NCBI RefSeq assembly: GCF_030406325.1
Contig: NZ_JAUEQY010000035.1
Coordinates: 1-64,000, forward strand
Source: Actinomadura sp. DC4
Lineage (GTDB): Bacteria > Actinomycetota > Actinomycetes > Streptosporangiales > Streptosporangiaceae
Direction: 5' to 3'
DNA length: 64,000 bases
In this document: piece after piece, positions 8,548 through 17,378 of the stretch
Layout of the letters: every line of letters begins with the position of its first letter
Numbering within the stretch: the first letter of the stretch is position 1
Position numbers and translations under genes: made by a program
Notes under the pieces: generated by a model
Told to the model about the DNA's origin: nothing
The model's input: the letters and a program-made list of their open reading frames with translations, nothing else
Database searches by the model: none

Positions 8548-9680
8548 CCGCCTCCCGCCAGGGCCGCCGGCCGATCCACGCGGAACGGCCCGGGATCCAT
8601 TTCCGGCACCCGTCCCATCACCAGGTCGGCCAGCAGCCGTGCGGTCCCCACCGACAGGCCGATCCCGGCACCCTCATGACCGGTCGCGTGCCACAGGCCG
8701 GCCAGCCGGGGGTCGGCGCCGATGATCGGCAGATGGTCGCCGACGTACGGGCGGAAGCCTCCGTACGCGCGCATCACCGGCACGTTCGCCAGGCAGGGGA
8801 ACAGCCGCAGCGCCCGTCCCGCGATCGCCGCCAGCGCCCCGGGCGGTAGCCGGTCGTCGAAGCCGGCGAGCCGCCGGGAGGACCCCAGCAGGATCGTGCC
8901 CGCGCGGGTGGCCTCGACCACGGCCGACGCCTGGAGCTCCTCGGCGCCGCTGCCGATCGCGCCCACATAGTCCGCGTCGTAGACCTTGTGGAAGACGGTC
9001 GGCGGCTGAGGCGTGGTCACGAGGATCTCGCCGCGGCGGGGCCGTACGGCGATCGGGGCGCCGAGCCGCCGGCCCAGCTCGCCGGCCCATGGACCCGCGG
9101 CGTTGACGAACACGTCCGCCGTCAGCACGCCCGCCGTGGTGCGCACGCCGGTGATGCGCCCGGCGCGGGTGACCGCGCCGCGTACCTCGCAGCCGGTGCG
9201 CACGGCCGCCCCGGCCCGGCGGGCGGCGGCGAGCAGGACGGACGCCGCCCCGGCGGGCTGGACCTGCGCGTCCTCGGGATAGTGGACCGCCGCCGTGACC
9301 TCGCGGGTGAGGCGGGGTTCGGCGGCGGCGAGGGCGTCGGCGTCGAACGGCTCGGCACGTACGCCGGCCTCCCGCTGGCCGGCGGCGAACATCGCCAGCT
9401 CGCGAGCGCCCGCCTCGGTGGTCGCGACGACGATGCCGCCCTTCGCATCCCACTCCGCGGCGTCGGCGATCAGCTCGGGCCAGAGGCGGCGGGAGAGCCG
9501 GGCGAGGCGGAGTTCGGGGCCGGGCCCCTTGTCGGAGACGAGGATGTTGCCCTCGCCGTGCGCGGTGGTCTCCCCCGCGACGCCGCCCCGGTCGAGGACC
9601 GTCACCGCGAACCCGGCGAGGGCCAGCTCGCGGGCGCAGGCGACACCGACGATCCCGGCGCCGATCACAACGGCCCGCAC
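8544..9680 (-). CDS. FAD-dependent D-amino-acid/hydroxyproline oxidase-type subunit (DAO family)
   Basis: 378-residue DadA/glycine-oxidase-like flavoprotein. It opens with the FAD dinucleotide motif AVVIGAGIVGVACARELAL and has VFVNAAGPWAGELGRRLG near residue 190. It ends with GGFRPYVGDHLPIIGADPRL and the FAD-contacting GLWHATGHEGAGIGLS. As first gene of the operon it is probably the substrate-oxidising beta-type subunit that works with the [2Fe-2S] and BFD flavoprotein subunits. The 138-base gap upstream, shared with the divergent TPR gene, holds an AT-rich stretch (GTAATTGTAGATTT, 9710-9723) that could be promoter or operator. No regulator gene adjoins. The next enzyme expected for this pathway, 2-ketoglutarate-semialdehyde dehydrogenase, is not in the window. 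Confidence 0.9.
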   Translation of the reverse strand: MRAVVIGAGIVGVACARELALAGFAVTVLDRGGVAGETTAHGEGNILVSDKGPGPELRLARLSRRLWPELIADAAEWDAKGGIVVATTEAGARELAMFAAGQREAGVRAEPFDADALAAAEPRLTREVTAAVHYPEDAQVQPAGAASVLLAAARRAGAAVRTGCEVRGAVTRAGRITGVRTTAGVLTADVFVNAAGPWAGELGRRLGAPIAVRPRRGEILVTTPQPPTVFHKVYDADYVGAIGSGAEELQASAVVEATRAGTILLGSSRRLAGFDDRLPPGALAAIAGRALRLFPCLANVPVMRAYGGFRPYVGDHLPIIGADPRLAGLWHATGHEGAGIGLSVGTARLLADLVMGRVPEMDPGPFRVDRPAALAGGG

Positions 9681-9818
9681 GGCATCACCCGCCCGTTCGC
9701 TGGTCCGAACGTAATTGTAGATTTCGGGCGGCGAATTTGAGCTGCCAGACCAGGCCCGCGCGCCCGCCCCTGACCGACTCTGGCCGCCATGATCACCGTC
9801 GAAGCCGTTTAGGCGAGC

Positions 9819-11141
9819 ATGTCTGCCATGACGGAGGCGGGCTCAGTGGAAGAGCTCTACCAGGCGGCGCACACCGCGCTGCGGCGAGGACGGTTGCCGC
9901 AGGCCCAGAAGCTGTTCGAGGCCTGCGCGGCGAGCGGGGACACCGACTTCGGCGCACGGGCGAACGCGCTGCTCGCCGACCTCGCCGCCGCGCGGGGCGA
10001 CCTCGACGGCGCGGAGCGGCTGGCCCGTACGGCGGTGGAACAGGGCACCGGGGAAGGCTGGTCGGCGGCGATCCTGTCCCTGGGATACGTTTTGACCGCC
10101 CGCGACGACGCCGAAGGCGCCGCGCGCGCGTACCGCGAGGCGATGGCGACGGGGTCACCCGGCATCGCGGCGATGGCCGCCTTCGATCTGGGCATGCTCC
10201 TGATCGGTACCGGCGACCTCGAAGGGGCGAAGACCGCTCTCACCACCGCGAGCGACTCCGGCGACCTGGAGGCGGCGCCGCGCGCCGAGGTCAACCTCGG
10301 AATCGTCCTGGCGAGCGAGGGCGACGTACCGGGCGCGACGGAGGCCTTCGAGTCCGCGGCGGCCCGGGACGACCCCGAGCAGCAGGCCAAGGCCCGCCTG
10401 AACCTCCGTGCACTAAGGAGGCGTCACTCGGATCCGCCACCGGCCGTCACCGACCCGGCCGAGCGTCTGCGGCGGATCAGCGAACTCCAGTCCGAGGCCG
10501 CCCGCCTGCTGTTCGCCTCGGCGCGCAACCAGCGCGACCCGGTGCTGCAGTTGGGCCTGTACGTCTCGCTGCTCGAACTCACCGACGACATCTCGGCCCT
10601 GGCCGGCGGCCCGGACGAGCTGTCCCGTGCGGTGGAGCCGTGCCGCGGCGCGGTGAGGATCGGGGAGATGCTGGCGAAAAGGTATTCCCTGGACCCGATC
10701 CACCTGACGCTGGGCATCAACGCGGCCGACCGCCTGGGCGACCTCCACCTGGCGAGAGACGCGCGCAAGGACGCCGTCAAGTGGTACGAACGGGAGCTCA
10801 AGGGCGCGACGAAACTGGCCCAGGCCGCGCCGGACGCCGCGCTGGGGGCCTTGGTCGCCGCCCGCGCCGCCGGCAAACTGGCCGAGGTCCAGGACCGCCC
10901 TGAGCGCGTACGGCAGGCGGCGAGGGCGAGCCTGACCTGGCTACGGACGGCCGCCGAACGCGAACCGGCCCACCTGGAGCTCCCGTTCGACCGTTCGATG
11001 ATCCTTTGGCGCCTGGTGGAGCTGGAGTCGGTCGACACGGCCTATGCGGCGGACCAGATCAACACCGACCTGACCCCGCTGGAGGACCATCTCCCCGCGA
11101 CGGCCGCCGAGGCCCTCGCCTGGGCCCGCGAGAACACGTGA
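9819..11141 (+). CDS. TPR-repeat protein of unknown function
   Basis: 440-residue soluble, helix-rich protein with no signal peptide. The first 190 residues are a run of tetratricopeptide-like helix pairs, for example EELYQAAHTALRRGRLPQAQ, then AEGAARAYREAMATG and GDVPGATEAFESAAARDDPE. A Pro-rich break follows near residue 205, then a second helical half with WYERELKGATKLA and a terminal EALAWARENT. Such proteins usually scaffold protein contacts; no enzymatic motif is visible. ATG 9819 and ATG 9828 are both possible starts and neither has a strong ribosome site. It lies between the hydroxyproline operon and glgC with no clear functional link to either. Confidence 0.8.
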   Translation: MSAMTEAGSVEELYQAAHTALRRGRLPQAQKLFEACAASGDTDFGARANALLADLAAARGDLDGAERLARTAVEQGTGEGWSAAILSLGYVLTARDDAEGAARAYREAMATGSPGIAAMAAFDLGMLLIGTGDLEGAKTALTTASDSGDLEAAPRAEVNLGIVLASEGDVPGATEAFESAAARDDPEQQAKARLNLRALRRRHSDPPPAVTDPAERLRRISELQSEAARLLFASARNQRDPVLQLGLYVSLLELTDDISALAGGPDELSRAVEPCRGAVRIGEMLAKRYSLDPIHLTLGINAADRLGDLHLARDARKDAVKWYERELKGATKLAQAAPDAALGALVAARAAGKLAEVQDRPERVRQAARASLTWLRTAAEREPAHLELPFDRSMILWRLVELESVDTAYAADQINTDLTPLEDHLPATAAEALAWARENT

Positions 11142-11189
11142 GGTAAGCCGCCGCCGTGCTCGGGGAGTGGCTGTGCGAGGCCGTCCGCC

Positions 11190-12425
11190 TCAGCCCGTGA
11201 TCACCTGGTTCTTCTCGATCACCCGCACGCCGCTCGGGGTGACGGTGAAGCGCTCCCGGTCGTGGTCGAGGTCGACGCCGATCTGGACGCCGTCCGGGAC
11301 GACGACGTTCTTGTCGATGATCGCGTGCCGTACGACGGCGCCGCGCCCGACGCGTACGCCGTCCATCAGGACCGAGTCGCTGACCGACGCGCCCGATTCG
11401 AGGTGGACGTCGGGGGACAGGATCGACCGATCGGCCGTGCCGCCGGACAGGATCGCGCCGGCGGAGACCATCGAGTTCGTCGCGTACCCGCGCCGGCCCT
11501 CCTCGTTGAAGACGAACTTGGCCGGTGGCAGCGGTTCGTGCCCGGTGTAGATCGGCCACTTGCGGTTGTAGAGGTTGAAGATCGGGTGCACCGAGATCAG
11601 GTCCATGTGCGCCTCGTAGAAGGCGTCCAGGGTTCCGACGTCGCGCCAGTAGCCGCGGTCGCGCTCGGTCGAGCCGGGCACCTCGTTGTCGGCGAAGTCG
11701 TACACCTGGGCCTGCCCGGCCTGGACCAGCTTGGGAATGATGTCCCCGCCGACGTCGTGCCGGCTCGACGTGTCGAGCGCGTCCTGCTTCACGATGTCGA
11801 TGAGCACGCGGGTGTCGAAGACGTAGTTGCCCATCGAGGCGTAGATCTGGTCGGGCGCGTCGGCGAGGCCGGTGGCGTCCTTGGGCTTCTCGCGGAACGC
11901 CGACACGCTGACGCCGTCCGCGCCGGCCTCGATCACGCCGAACTGGTCGGCCAGCGACAGCGGCTGGCGGATCGCCGCGATGGTCACGCCGGCGCCGGAC
12001 GCGACGTGCTGGTCGACCATCTGGCGCGGGTCCATCCGGTAGATGTGGTCCGCGCCGAACACCACGACGTGGTCCGGGCAGTCGTCCTCGATGAGGTTGA
12101 GGTTCTGCAGGATCGCGTCGGCCGAGCCGGAGAACCACCGCGGGCCGAGGCGCTGCTGGGCCGGGACCGGCGTGACGTAGTTGCCGAGCAACGTCGACAT
12201 CCGCCACGTACGGGAGACGTGGCGGTCGAGGCTGTGGCTCTTGTACTGCGTCAGCACAACGATCTTGAGGTAGCCCGCGTTGGCCAGATTTGAGAGTACG
12301 AAGTCGATGAGTCGGTACATACCGCCGAAGGGCACGGCCGGTTTGGCGCGGTCGGCAGTGAGCGGCAGAAGCCGCTTGCCCTCGCCACCGGCCAGCACCA
12401 TCGACAGCACCTGAGGCGTCGCCAT
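11190..12425 (-). CDS. glgC: Glucose-1-phosphate adenylyltransferase (ADP-glucose pyrophosphorylase)
   Basis: 411-residue enzyme that makes ADP-glucose from glucose-1-P and ATP, the donor for glycogen or maltose-1-phosphate synthesis. It shows the nucleotidyltransferase signature [20 protein letters not shown] near residue 11, [11 protein letters not shown], and the regulatory/catalytic blocks [44 protein letters not shown] and [20 protein letters not shown] left-handed beta-helix C-terminus follows ([20 protein letters not shown]). It diverges from glgA with 71 bases between starts, the usual actinobacterial arrangement. Confidence 0.97.
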   Translation of the reverse strand: MATPQVLSMVLAGGEGKRLLPLTADRAKPAVPFGGMYRLIDFVLSNLANAGYLKIVVLTQYKSHSLDRHVSRTWRMSTLLGNYVTPVPAQQRLGPRWFSGSADAILQNLNLIEDDCPDHVVVFGADHIYRMDPRQMVDQHVASGAGVTIAAIRQPLSLADQFGVIEAGADGVSVSAFREKPKDATGLADAPDQIYASMGNYVFDTRVLIDIVKQDALDTSSRHDVGGDIIPKLVQAGQAQVYDFADNEVPGSTERDRGYWRDVGTLDAFYEAHMDLISVHPIFNLYNRKWPIYTGHEPLPPAKFVFNEEGRRGYATNSMVSAGAILSGGTADRSILSPDVHLESGASVSDSVLMDGVRVGRGAVVRHAIIDKNVVVPDGVQIGVDLDHDRERFTVTPSGVRVIEKNQVITG

Positions 12426-12496
12426 GACGTGACGATAACCGCACTGGTCACCCCAGGAACAGACGAAACGGGATGTTTCGCTCTACGCTACGTGAC

Positions 12497-13672
12497 ATGC
12501 GCGTCGATCTGCTCAGCCGTGAGTATCCGCCGGAGGTGTACGGCGGGGCCGGCGTGCACGTGGAATACCTCGCACGGGAGCTGCGCGCCCTCGTCGACGT
12601 ACGGGTGCACGCCTTCGGCGGCGACCGGGCCGAGCCGGGCGTCTCCGGCTACCGCGTGCCCGGCGGGCTGGAGTCGGCCAACGCGGCCCTGCAGACGCTG
12701 GGCGTCGATCTGGAGATGGCCTCCGCCTGCGCGGGCGCGGACCTCGTCCACAGCCACACCTGGTACGCCAACCTGGCCGGTCACGTCGCCAAGCTGCTGC
12801 ACGGCGTCCCGCACGTCGTCACCACGCACAGCCTCGAACCGCTGCGGCCGTGGAAGGCCGAGCAGCTCGGCGGCGGCTACGCGATCTCCTCGTGGGCCGA
12901 GCGCACCGCCATCCTGGCCGCCGACGCCGTACTGGCCGTGTCCGAGGGCATGCGCCGCGACGTGCTCGCCTGCTATCCGGAGGTCGACCCGGCGCGCGTC
13001 TCCGTGTTGCACAACGGCATCGACACGGCGGAGTACGCGCCGGACCTCGGTACGGACGTCCTCGAACGCCTCGGCGTCGACCCCGGACGGCCCTCGGTGA
13101 TCTTCGTGGGGCGGATCACCCGGCAGAAGGGCCTGCCGTACCTCCTGCGGGCCGCACGGTCCTTCGACCCCTCGGTCCAGCTCGTGCTGTGCGCCGGCGC
13201 GCCGGACACACCGGAGATCGCCGCCGAGGTGAACGCGCTGGTCGACGGCCTGCGGCAGGAGCGGGACGGCGTCATCTGGATCGAGCGGATGCTGCCGCGG
13301 CCCGAGGTCGTCCAACTGCTGAGCCACGCGAGCGTCTTCGTCTGCCCGTCGGTGTACGAGCCGATGGGGATCGTCAACCTGGAGGCCATGGCCTGCGAGG
13401 CGCCGGTCGTGGCGACGGCGACCGGCGGTATCCCCGAGGTGGTCACGGACGGCGAGACGGGGCTGCTGGTGCCGATCGCGTACGACGACGCCGGCCTGCC
13501 GGCCGACCCGGAGCGCTTCGTGGCCGACCTCGCCGAGCGGGTCGGCGCCCTGATCGCCGAGCCGGACCGGGCGGCCGCCCTCGGCCGGGCGGGACGCCGC
13601 CGTGCGGTCGATCACTTCTCGTGGCCGCGCATCGCGGAGCGTACGCGGGACCTGTACGCCGGACTCCTCTGA
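12497..13672 (+). CDS. glgA: Glycogen synthase / ADP-glucose-dependent GT4 glucosyltransferase (actinobacterial GlgA/GlgM type)
   Basis: 391-residue GT-B glycosyltransferase of family GT4. The N-terminal acceptor domain starts RVDLLSREYPPEVYGGAGVH, with a G-G-A-G loop and LVHSHTWYANLAGH near residue 84. The C-terminal nucleotide-sugar domain has VIFVGRITRQKGLPYLLRA near 200 and the E-x7-E motif YEPMGIVNLEAMACEAPVV near 288. Actinobacterial members of this clade make maltose-1-phosphate or linear glucan from ADP-glucose, which the divergent glgC supplies. I chose ATG 12497, where the family signature begins, over the in-frame ATG 24 bases upstream. Confidence 0.93.
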   Translation: MRVDLLSREYPPEVYGGAGVHVEYLARELRALVDVRVHAFGGDRAEPGVSGYRVPGGLESANAALQTLGVDLEMASACAGADLVHSHTWYANLAGHVAKLLHGVPHVVTTHSLEPLRPWKAEQLGGGYAISSWAERTAILAADAVLAVSEGMRRDVLACYPEVDPARVSVLHNGIDTAEYAPDLGTDVLERLGVDPGRPSVIFVGRITRQKGLPYLLRAARSFDPSVQLVLCAGAPDTPEIAAEVNALVDGLRQERDGVIWIERMLPRPEVVQLLSHASVFVCPSVYEPMGIVNLEAMACEAPVVATATGGIPEVVTDGETGLLVPIAYDDAGLPADPERFVADLAERVGALIAEPDRAAALGRAGRRRAVDHFSWPRIAERTRDLYAGLL

Positions 13673-13712
13673 TCCCACGTGTGACGCATATCACCTGGGA
13701 CTCTGTGGAATT

Positions 13713-13762
13713 GATTGACCGGGCGGCCAGTTATAGATGAGCGATTGACCGTCCGGCCAGTC
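13713..13762. promoter_or_regulatory. Tandem TetR-type operator pair (two 20-bp copies, 30-bp pitch)
   Basis: GATTGACCGGGCGGCCAGTT (13713-13732) and GATTGACCGTCCGGCCAGTC (13743-13762) agree at 17 of 20 positions and start exactly 30 bases apart, three helical turns. Each has partial dyad symmetry (TTGAC-CG...CG-CAGTCAA type). The first overlaps a possible promoter (TTGATT, 15 bases, TATAGA). The second ends nine bases before the SPW ribosome site. The TetR gene downstream is the likely ligand. Confidence 0.65.
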
Positions 13763-13784
13763 AAACGAGACGGAGGTGGCGTTC

Positions 13785-14153
13785 ATGAAAGCCTGGACTC
13801 GATGGCAGGACTGGGTGGCGGTGGTCGCGGGTGTCTACGCGATCCTCTCGCCCATCTGGGTGAGCACGACGCACGAGGGCGGCGCCGTGGCCTCGCTGAT
13901 CGTGCTCGGTGCTCTGCTCGTCATCACCGGCCTCTACTCACTGGCGCGGGCGACCACGTTGAGCAGCGTCGCGGCGCAGTGGCTCCTCGTCCTGTGGGGA
14001 GTGCTCCTCTTCGTCGCCCCCTGGGTGATCACCTACACCTCCCACAGCGGTGCCGCGTGGACCTCCTGGATCGTCGGCGTGATCGGCGTACTGGCCGGTC
14101 TGAGCGTCAGCCTCACCGGCGACCTGGCACATCGGCGCGCCATTCCGCACTGA
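13785..14153 (+). CDS. SPW repeat-containing membrane protein
   Basis: 122-residue integral membrane protein with four predicted helices arranged as two SPW repeats: WVAVVAGVYAILSPIWV near residue 11 and WLLVLWGVLLFVAPWVITY near 70, each holding the S/A-P-W turn. The family is common in actinobacteria and archaea and has no known function. ATG 13785 has GGAGG eight bases upstream; the GTG nine bases earlier lies inside that site. A tandem operator precedes it, and a terminator separates it from the TetR gene. Confidence 0.88.
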   Translation: MKAWTRWQDWVAVVAGVYAILSPIWVSTTHEGGAVASLIVLGALLVITGLYSLARATTLSSVAAQWLLVLWGVLLFVAPWVITYTSHSGAAWTSWIVGVIGVLAGLSVSLTGDLAHRRAIPH

Positions 14154-14167
14154 CGAACGTAGGCTGA

Positions 14168-14202
14168 CGAGGGGCCGGGCGCTGCGCCCGGCCCCTCGTT
14201 TT
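14168..14202 (+). terminator. Intrinsic terminator after the SPW gene
   Basis: A 14-bp GC stem (CGAGGGGCCGGGCG with CGCCCGGCCCCTCG), a CT loop and TTTT. It lies between the SPW gene and the TetR gene, so the two are transcribed separately or with read-through. Confidence 0.88.
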
Positions 14203-14230
14203 CATCTGCATCGGGAAAAGGGACCTTCGC

Positions 14231-14809
14231 ATGGCCTCACGAGTCCGTTCGGCGGAAGACAGCCGGGCGCGCATCCTCGACGCCGCGGAGAAACTCTTCG
14301 CCGAGGAGGGGTACGACGCCACCCCCACGTCGCGCGTCGCCGAGCGGGCCGGGGTCTACAAGGGCCTGGTCTTCCATTACTTCGCACGCAAGATCGATCT
14401 TCTGCTGGCGCTGGTCGAGCGCGTCCCCATCGAGGAGATCGCCTCGCTGGAGGCCGAGGTGGTCCCCGGCGACGTCGCCGCGACCCTGCTCAACGTGGCC
14501 GCCGACTTCGACGTCTGGTACAGCCGTTCGTCGGGTTCTCGCCTCATCCTCTTCCGCGAGGCCGCGACCCACCCCGAGGTCAGCGGCGCACTGGCCGAGA
14601 TGAACGCCCGGCTCATCGGCCTCGTACACCGGGCCCTCGACGGAGCGCTCGGCGACGGCGCCGTCCCCGAGCGGCGGCGTACGGCCGCGGCCACGACGTT
14701 CGCCATCGCCCTGCTCAACCACGCACACTGGCGTGACGTGGGCCTGCCGACCTTCGAGCTCTCCGACATCGCCGACCTGCTCGGTGAGGGTCTCGCCATT
14801 CGGCATTAA
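14231..14809 (+). CDS. TetR/AcrR-family transcriptional regulator
   Basis: 192 residues. The N-terminal TetR HTH reads SRARILDAAEKLFAEEGYDA and then T-S-R-V-A-E-R-A-G-V-Y-K-G-L-V-F-H-Y-F, followed by an all-helical ligand-binding domain. Family members are repressors released by small molecules. It lies between an SPW gene whose promoter carries two matching operator-like repeats and an MFS exporter, so it probably controls one or both. Start ATG 14231 is eight bases after AAAGGGA. Confidence 0.93.
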   Translation: MASRVRSAEDSRARILDAAEKLFAEEGYDATPTSRVAERAGVYKGLVFHYFARKIDLLLALVERVPIEEIASLEAEVVPGDVAATLLNVAADFDVWYSRSSGSRLILFREAATHPEVSGALAEMNARLIGLVHRALDGALGDGAVPERRRTAAATTFAIALLNHAHWRDVGLPTFELSDIADLLGEGLAIRH

Positions 14810-14913
14810 CTCGGTTGCCAAACTGTCGGTACCCCCAGGCATGATGTGTGCTGCAGGCTAAAGCTGCTCTAAAGTGCCTGTTCAGGCGAATAATCACGAT
14901 TGGAAAAGACACA

Positions 14914-16455
14914 TTGAGTACGCTCTCATCACCCGAGGTGGCGGACGACCCGCAGAAGGCGTCCGGTTCGGCGGGAGGACTCGATCGGGGCGTGCTCGCG
15001 GTCGCCATGGTCGTGGTCCTCGGCGCCATCATGTCGATCCTCGACGTCACCGTCGTCAACGTCGCCATCAACCGCCTCGCCGGCGAGTTCAAGGCGCCGC
15101 TGTCGACGATCCAGTGGGTCGCCACCGGTTACACGCTCGCCCTGGCGACGGTCATCCCGGTCACCGGCTGGGCCTCGGCCCGGTTCGGCACCAAACGGCT
15201 CTACATGATCTCCATCGCCCTGTTCGTCTGCGGCTCGGCGATGGCCGGCCTGGCCTGGTCGGCGGAGTCGCTGATCGCGTTCCGGGTGCTGCAGGGCCTG
15301 GGCGGCGGCATGATCATGCCGGCCGGCATGACGATCCTCACCCAGGCCGCCGGCCCGAAGCGGGTCGGCCAGGTCATGAGCGTCGTCGGCATCCCGATGC
15401 TGCTCGGCCCGATCTGCGGCCCGATCCTCGGCGGCTACCTCGTCGACGACGTCTCCTGGCGCTGGATCTTCTTCATCAACCTGCCGATCGGCCTCCTCGC
15501 GCTGTTCCTGTCCGCGCGGATCCTGAAGCGCGACACCCCGCAGCCGGGCGAGCGTCTCGACCTGGTCGGCCTCCTGCTGCTGTCACCCGGCCTGGCCGCG
15601 CTCATCTACGGTCTGGCCAAAGGCGCCCAGAAGAGCGACTTCAGCACGCCCGAGGTCCTCATCACCACGATCGCCGGCGCGATCCTGGTCGTGCTGTTCG
15701 TCTTCCGCGCCCTGAGCGCCGAGAACCCGCTGATCGACCTGCGCCTGCTGAAGCGCCGCTCGGTCGCCGCCGCCTCGGGCACGATGGTCCTGTTCATGTG
15801 CGCCTTCATGGGCGCGATGCTCCTGCTGCCGCTGTACTACCAGCTCGTACGCCAGGAGAGCGCGCTCGCCTCGGGCCTGCTCCTGGCGCCGCAGGGCATC
15901 GGCGCGATGTTCACGATGCCGGTCGGCGGCAAGCTCACCGACCGCATCGGCCCCGGCCGCGTCGTCCTGATGGGCCTGGTCGTGGTGGTCGGCTCGGTGG
16001 CGGGCTTCACGGCGCTGCTGCAGGCCGACACGTCCTACTGGCTGCTGGGCGCGGTCCTGTTCGTGATGGGCCTGGGGCTCGGCCTGACGATGATGCCGGT
16101 GATGGCCGCCGCGATCCAGACCCTCAGCCATGATGAGGTCCCTCGGGCCAGCACGATGCTGAACATCATCCAGCAGGTCTCTGCCTCGGTCGGCACCGCG
16201 CTGATGTCGGTGCTCCTGGCCAACAACCTGGCGCACAAGCTCGGCACCTCGTCGGGCGGCGGCCTGTCCGCCACCCAGCACGTGCCGCCGCAGATCATGC
16301 AGAAGATCGCCGTGCCGATGGCCCAGTCCTTCCAGAACACCTACTGGTACGCGGTCGCCCTGCTCGCCCTGGCCTTCATCCCGGCGCTTCTCCTCCCCCG
16401 CCACCGCCCGGACGTGATGACCTCCCCCACCGACACCCCGATCGTCATGCACTGA
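14914..16455 (+). CDS. MFS drug:H+ antiporter, DHA2/EmrB-QacA type (14 TM)
   Basis: About 513-residue multidrug exporter. It has 14 hydrophobic segments, motif A GWASARFGTKRLYMISIALF after TM2, and motif C-like VVGIPMLLGPICGPILGGYL in TM5. The DHA2 start signature is MSILDVTVVNVAINRLAGEF near residue 45, with IQWVATGYTLA after it. I chose TTG 14914, which has GGAAAAG six bases upstream, over an in-frame GTG at 14848 that would add 22 unlike residues. The TetR gene just upstream is the obvious local regulator; the substrate is not predictable. A terminator follows. Confidence 0.92.
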   Translation: MSTLSSPEVADDPQKASGSAGGLDRGVLAVAMVVVLGAIMSILDVTVVNVAINRLAGEFKAPLSTIQWVATGYTLALATVIPVTGWASARFGTKRLYMISIALFVCGSAMAGLAWSAESLIAFRVLQGLGGGMIMPAGMTILTQAAGPKRVGQVMSVVGIPMLLGPICGPILGGYLVDDVSWRWIFFINLPIGLLALFLSARILKRDTPQPGERLDLVGLLLLSPGLAALIYGLAKGAQKSDFSTPEVLITTIAGAILVVLFVFRALSAENPLIDLRLLKRRSVAAASGTMVLFMCAFMGAMLLLPLYYQLVRQESALASGLLLAPQGIGAMFTMPVGGKLTDRIGPGRVVLMGLVVVVGSVAGFTALLQADTSYWLLGAVLFVMGLGLGLTMMPVMAAAIQTLSHDEVPRASTMLNIIQQVSASVGTALMSVLLANNLAHKLGTSSGGGLSATQHVPPQIMQKIAVPMAQSFQNTYWYAVALLALAFIPALLLPRHRPDVMTSPTDTPIVMH

Positions 16456-16469
16456 CCGCCCACCCATGA

Positions 16470-16508
16470 AACGGCCGCACACCCCTTCTCTGGGGCTGTG
16501 CGGCCGTT
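16470..16508 (+). terminator. Intrinsic terminator after the MFS gene
   Basis: AACGGCCGCACACCCC pairs with GGGGCTGTGCGGCCGTT around TTCTCT, a stem of about 15 bp with one bulge. It sits 15 bases after the exporter stop. Confidence 0.85.
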
Positions 16509-16559
16509 GACTCCTCGTCGGCCGCGGTGCCTCCGCGAAGAGACGGCCGGAGCGGTCCG

Positions 16560-17378
16560 TTGACAGCGATCGTCCACGCGTGCCTGCGGGACGGCCACGG
16601 CGGCAGCCCCACCGCCGTGCTGGACGACGTGCCGCTGAGCGACGACGAGCGGTGCCGGGTGCCGGTGGCGATGGGGACCTCGCACGCCGTCTTCGTGCAG
16701 AGGCACGCCGGCCCCGTCGTCGGCCTGCGCTTCTTCACCTCCGGGGGAGAGCTGCCCGCCTGCGGCCACGGCACCGTCGCCGCGCTCGCGTACCTCGCCG
16801 ACCACACCGGGCTCGACGACTACCAGGCAACCGTCCAAGCCGGAGGACGCGTCTTCAACGGCCGGGCCGTACGGCGAGGAACCCACTTCGACGCCACCTT
16901 CGACGCCGGCCCCGTCGGCCTGCGCGAGGCCACGGCGGGCGAGTGCGCGCTCGTCCTGCCCGCCCTCGGAGACGTCGCCGGCGGGGCCCGCGTCGCCGAG
17001 ATCGGACGGGAACGGCTGCTCGTCCCCGTCGCCACGCGGTCCGCGCTCGCCGCCCTCACCCCGGACCTCGACCGGCTCCGGGCCGCCTGCGACCGGCTCG
17101 GCCTCCTCGGCTGCTACGTCTACTCCCCGCCGACATCTGAGGGCCGCCTCGCCGCCCGGATGTTCGCCCCCTCGATCGGCGTCGCCGAAGACGTCGCCAA
17201 CGCCAACAGCACCGCCTGTCTCGCCGCCCACCTGGCCGGGCCGGGCGCCGTCGAGATCGCCGTCGACATGGGCGACTCTCTCGGCAGCCCGGCCACGATC
17301 ACCGCGCGCGGCGCCGCACCGATCCGCGTGGGCGGCGCCGCACGGGTCACCTCTGTACGGCGTACGCCAGGTGGGTGA
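16560..17378 (+). CDS. PhzF-family isomerase-like protein
   Basis: 272 residues in the PhzF/diaminopimelate-epimerase-like fold. The start TAIVHACLRDGHGGSPTAVL, the mid-domain LRFFTSGGELPACGHGTVAA near residue 57 and the C-terminal ANANSTACLAAHLAGPGAVE are PhzF-family landmarks. In PhzF the catalytic Glu follows a Ser in the S-E-x-x-F-V loop. Here that loop reads GTSHAVFVQ, so the Glu is replaced by His42 and activity may differ. I chose TTG 16560, which starts at the conserved TAIVHAC block with a GGAGCGG site upstream, over GTG 16527. The end overlaps the convergent DHFR-family gene by 32 bases. Confidence 0.8.
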   Translation: MTAIVHACLRDGHGGSPTAVLDDVPLSDDERCRVPVAMGTSHAVFVQRHAGPVVGLRFFTSGGELPACGHGTVAALAYLADHTGLDDYQATVQAGGRVFNGRAVRRGTHFDATFDAGPVGLREATAGECALVLPALGDVAGGARVAEIGRERLLVPVATRSALAALTPDLDRLRAACDRLGLLGCYVYSPPTSEGRLAARMFAPSIGVAEDVANANSTACLAAHLAGPGAVEIAVDMGDSLGSPATITARGAAPIRVGGAARVTSVRRTPGG

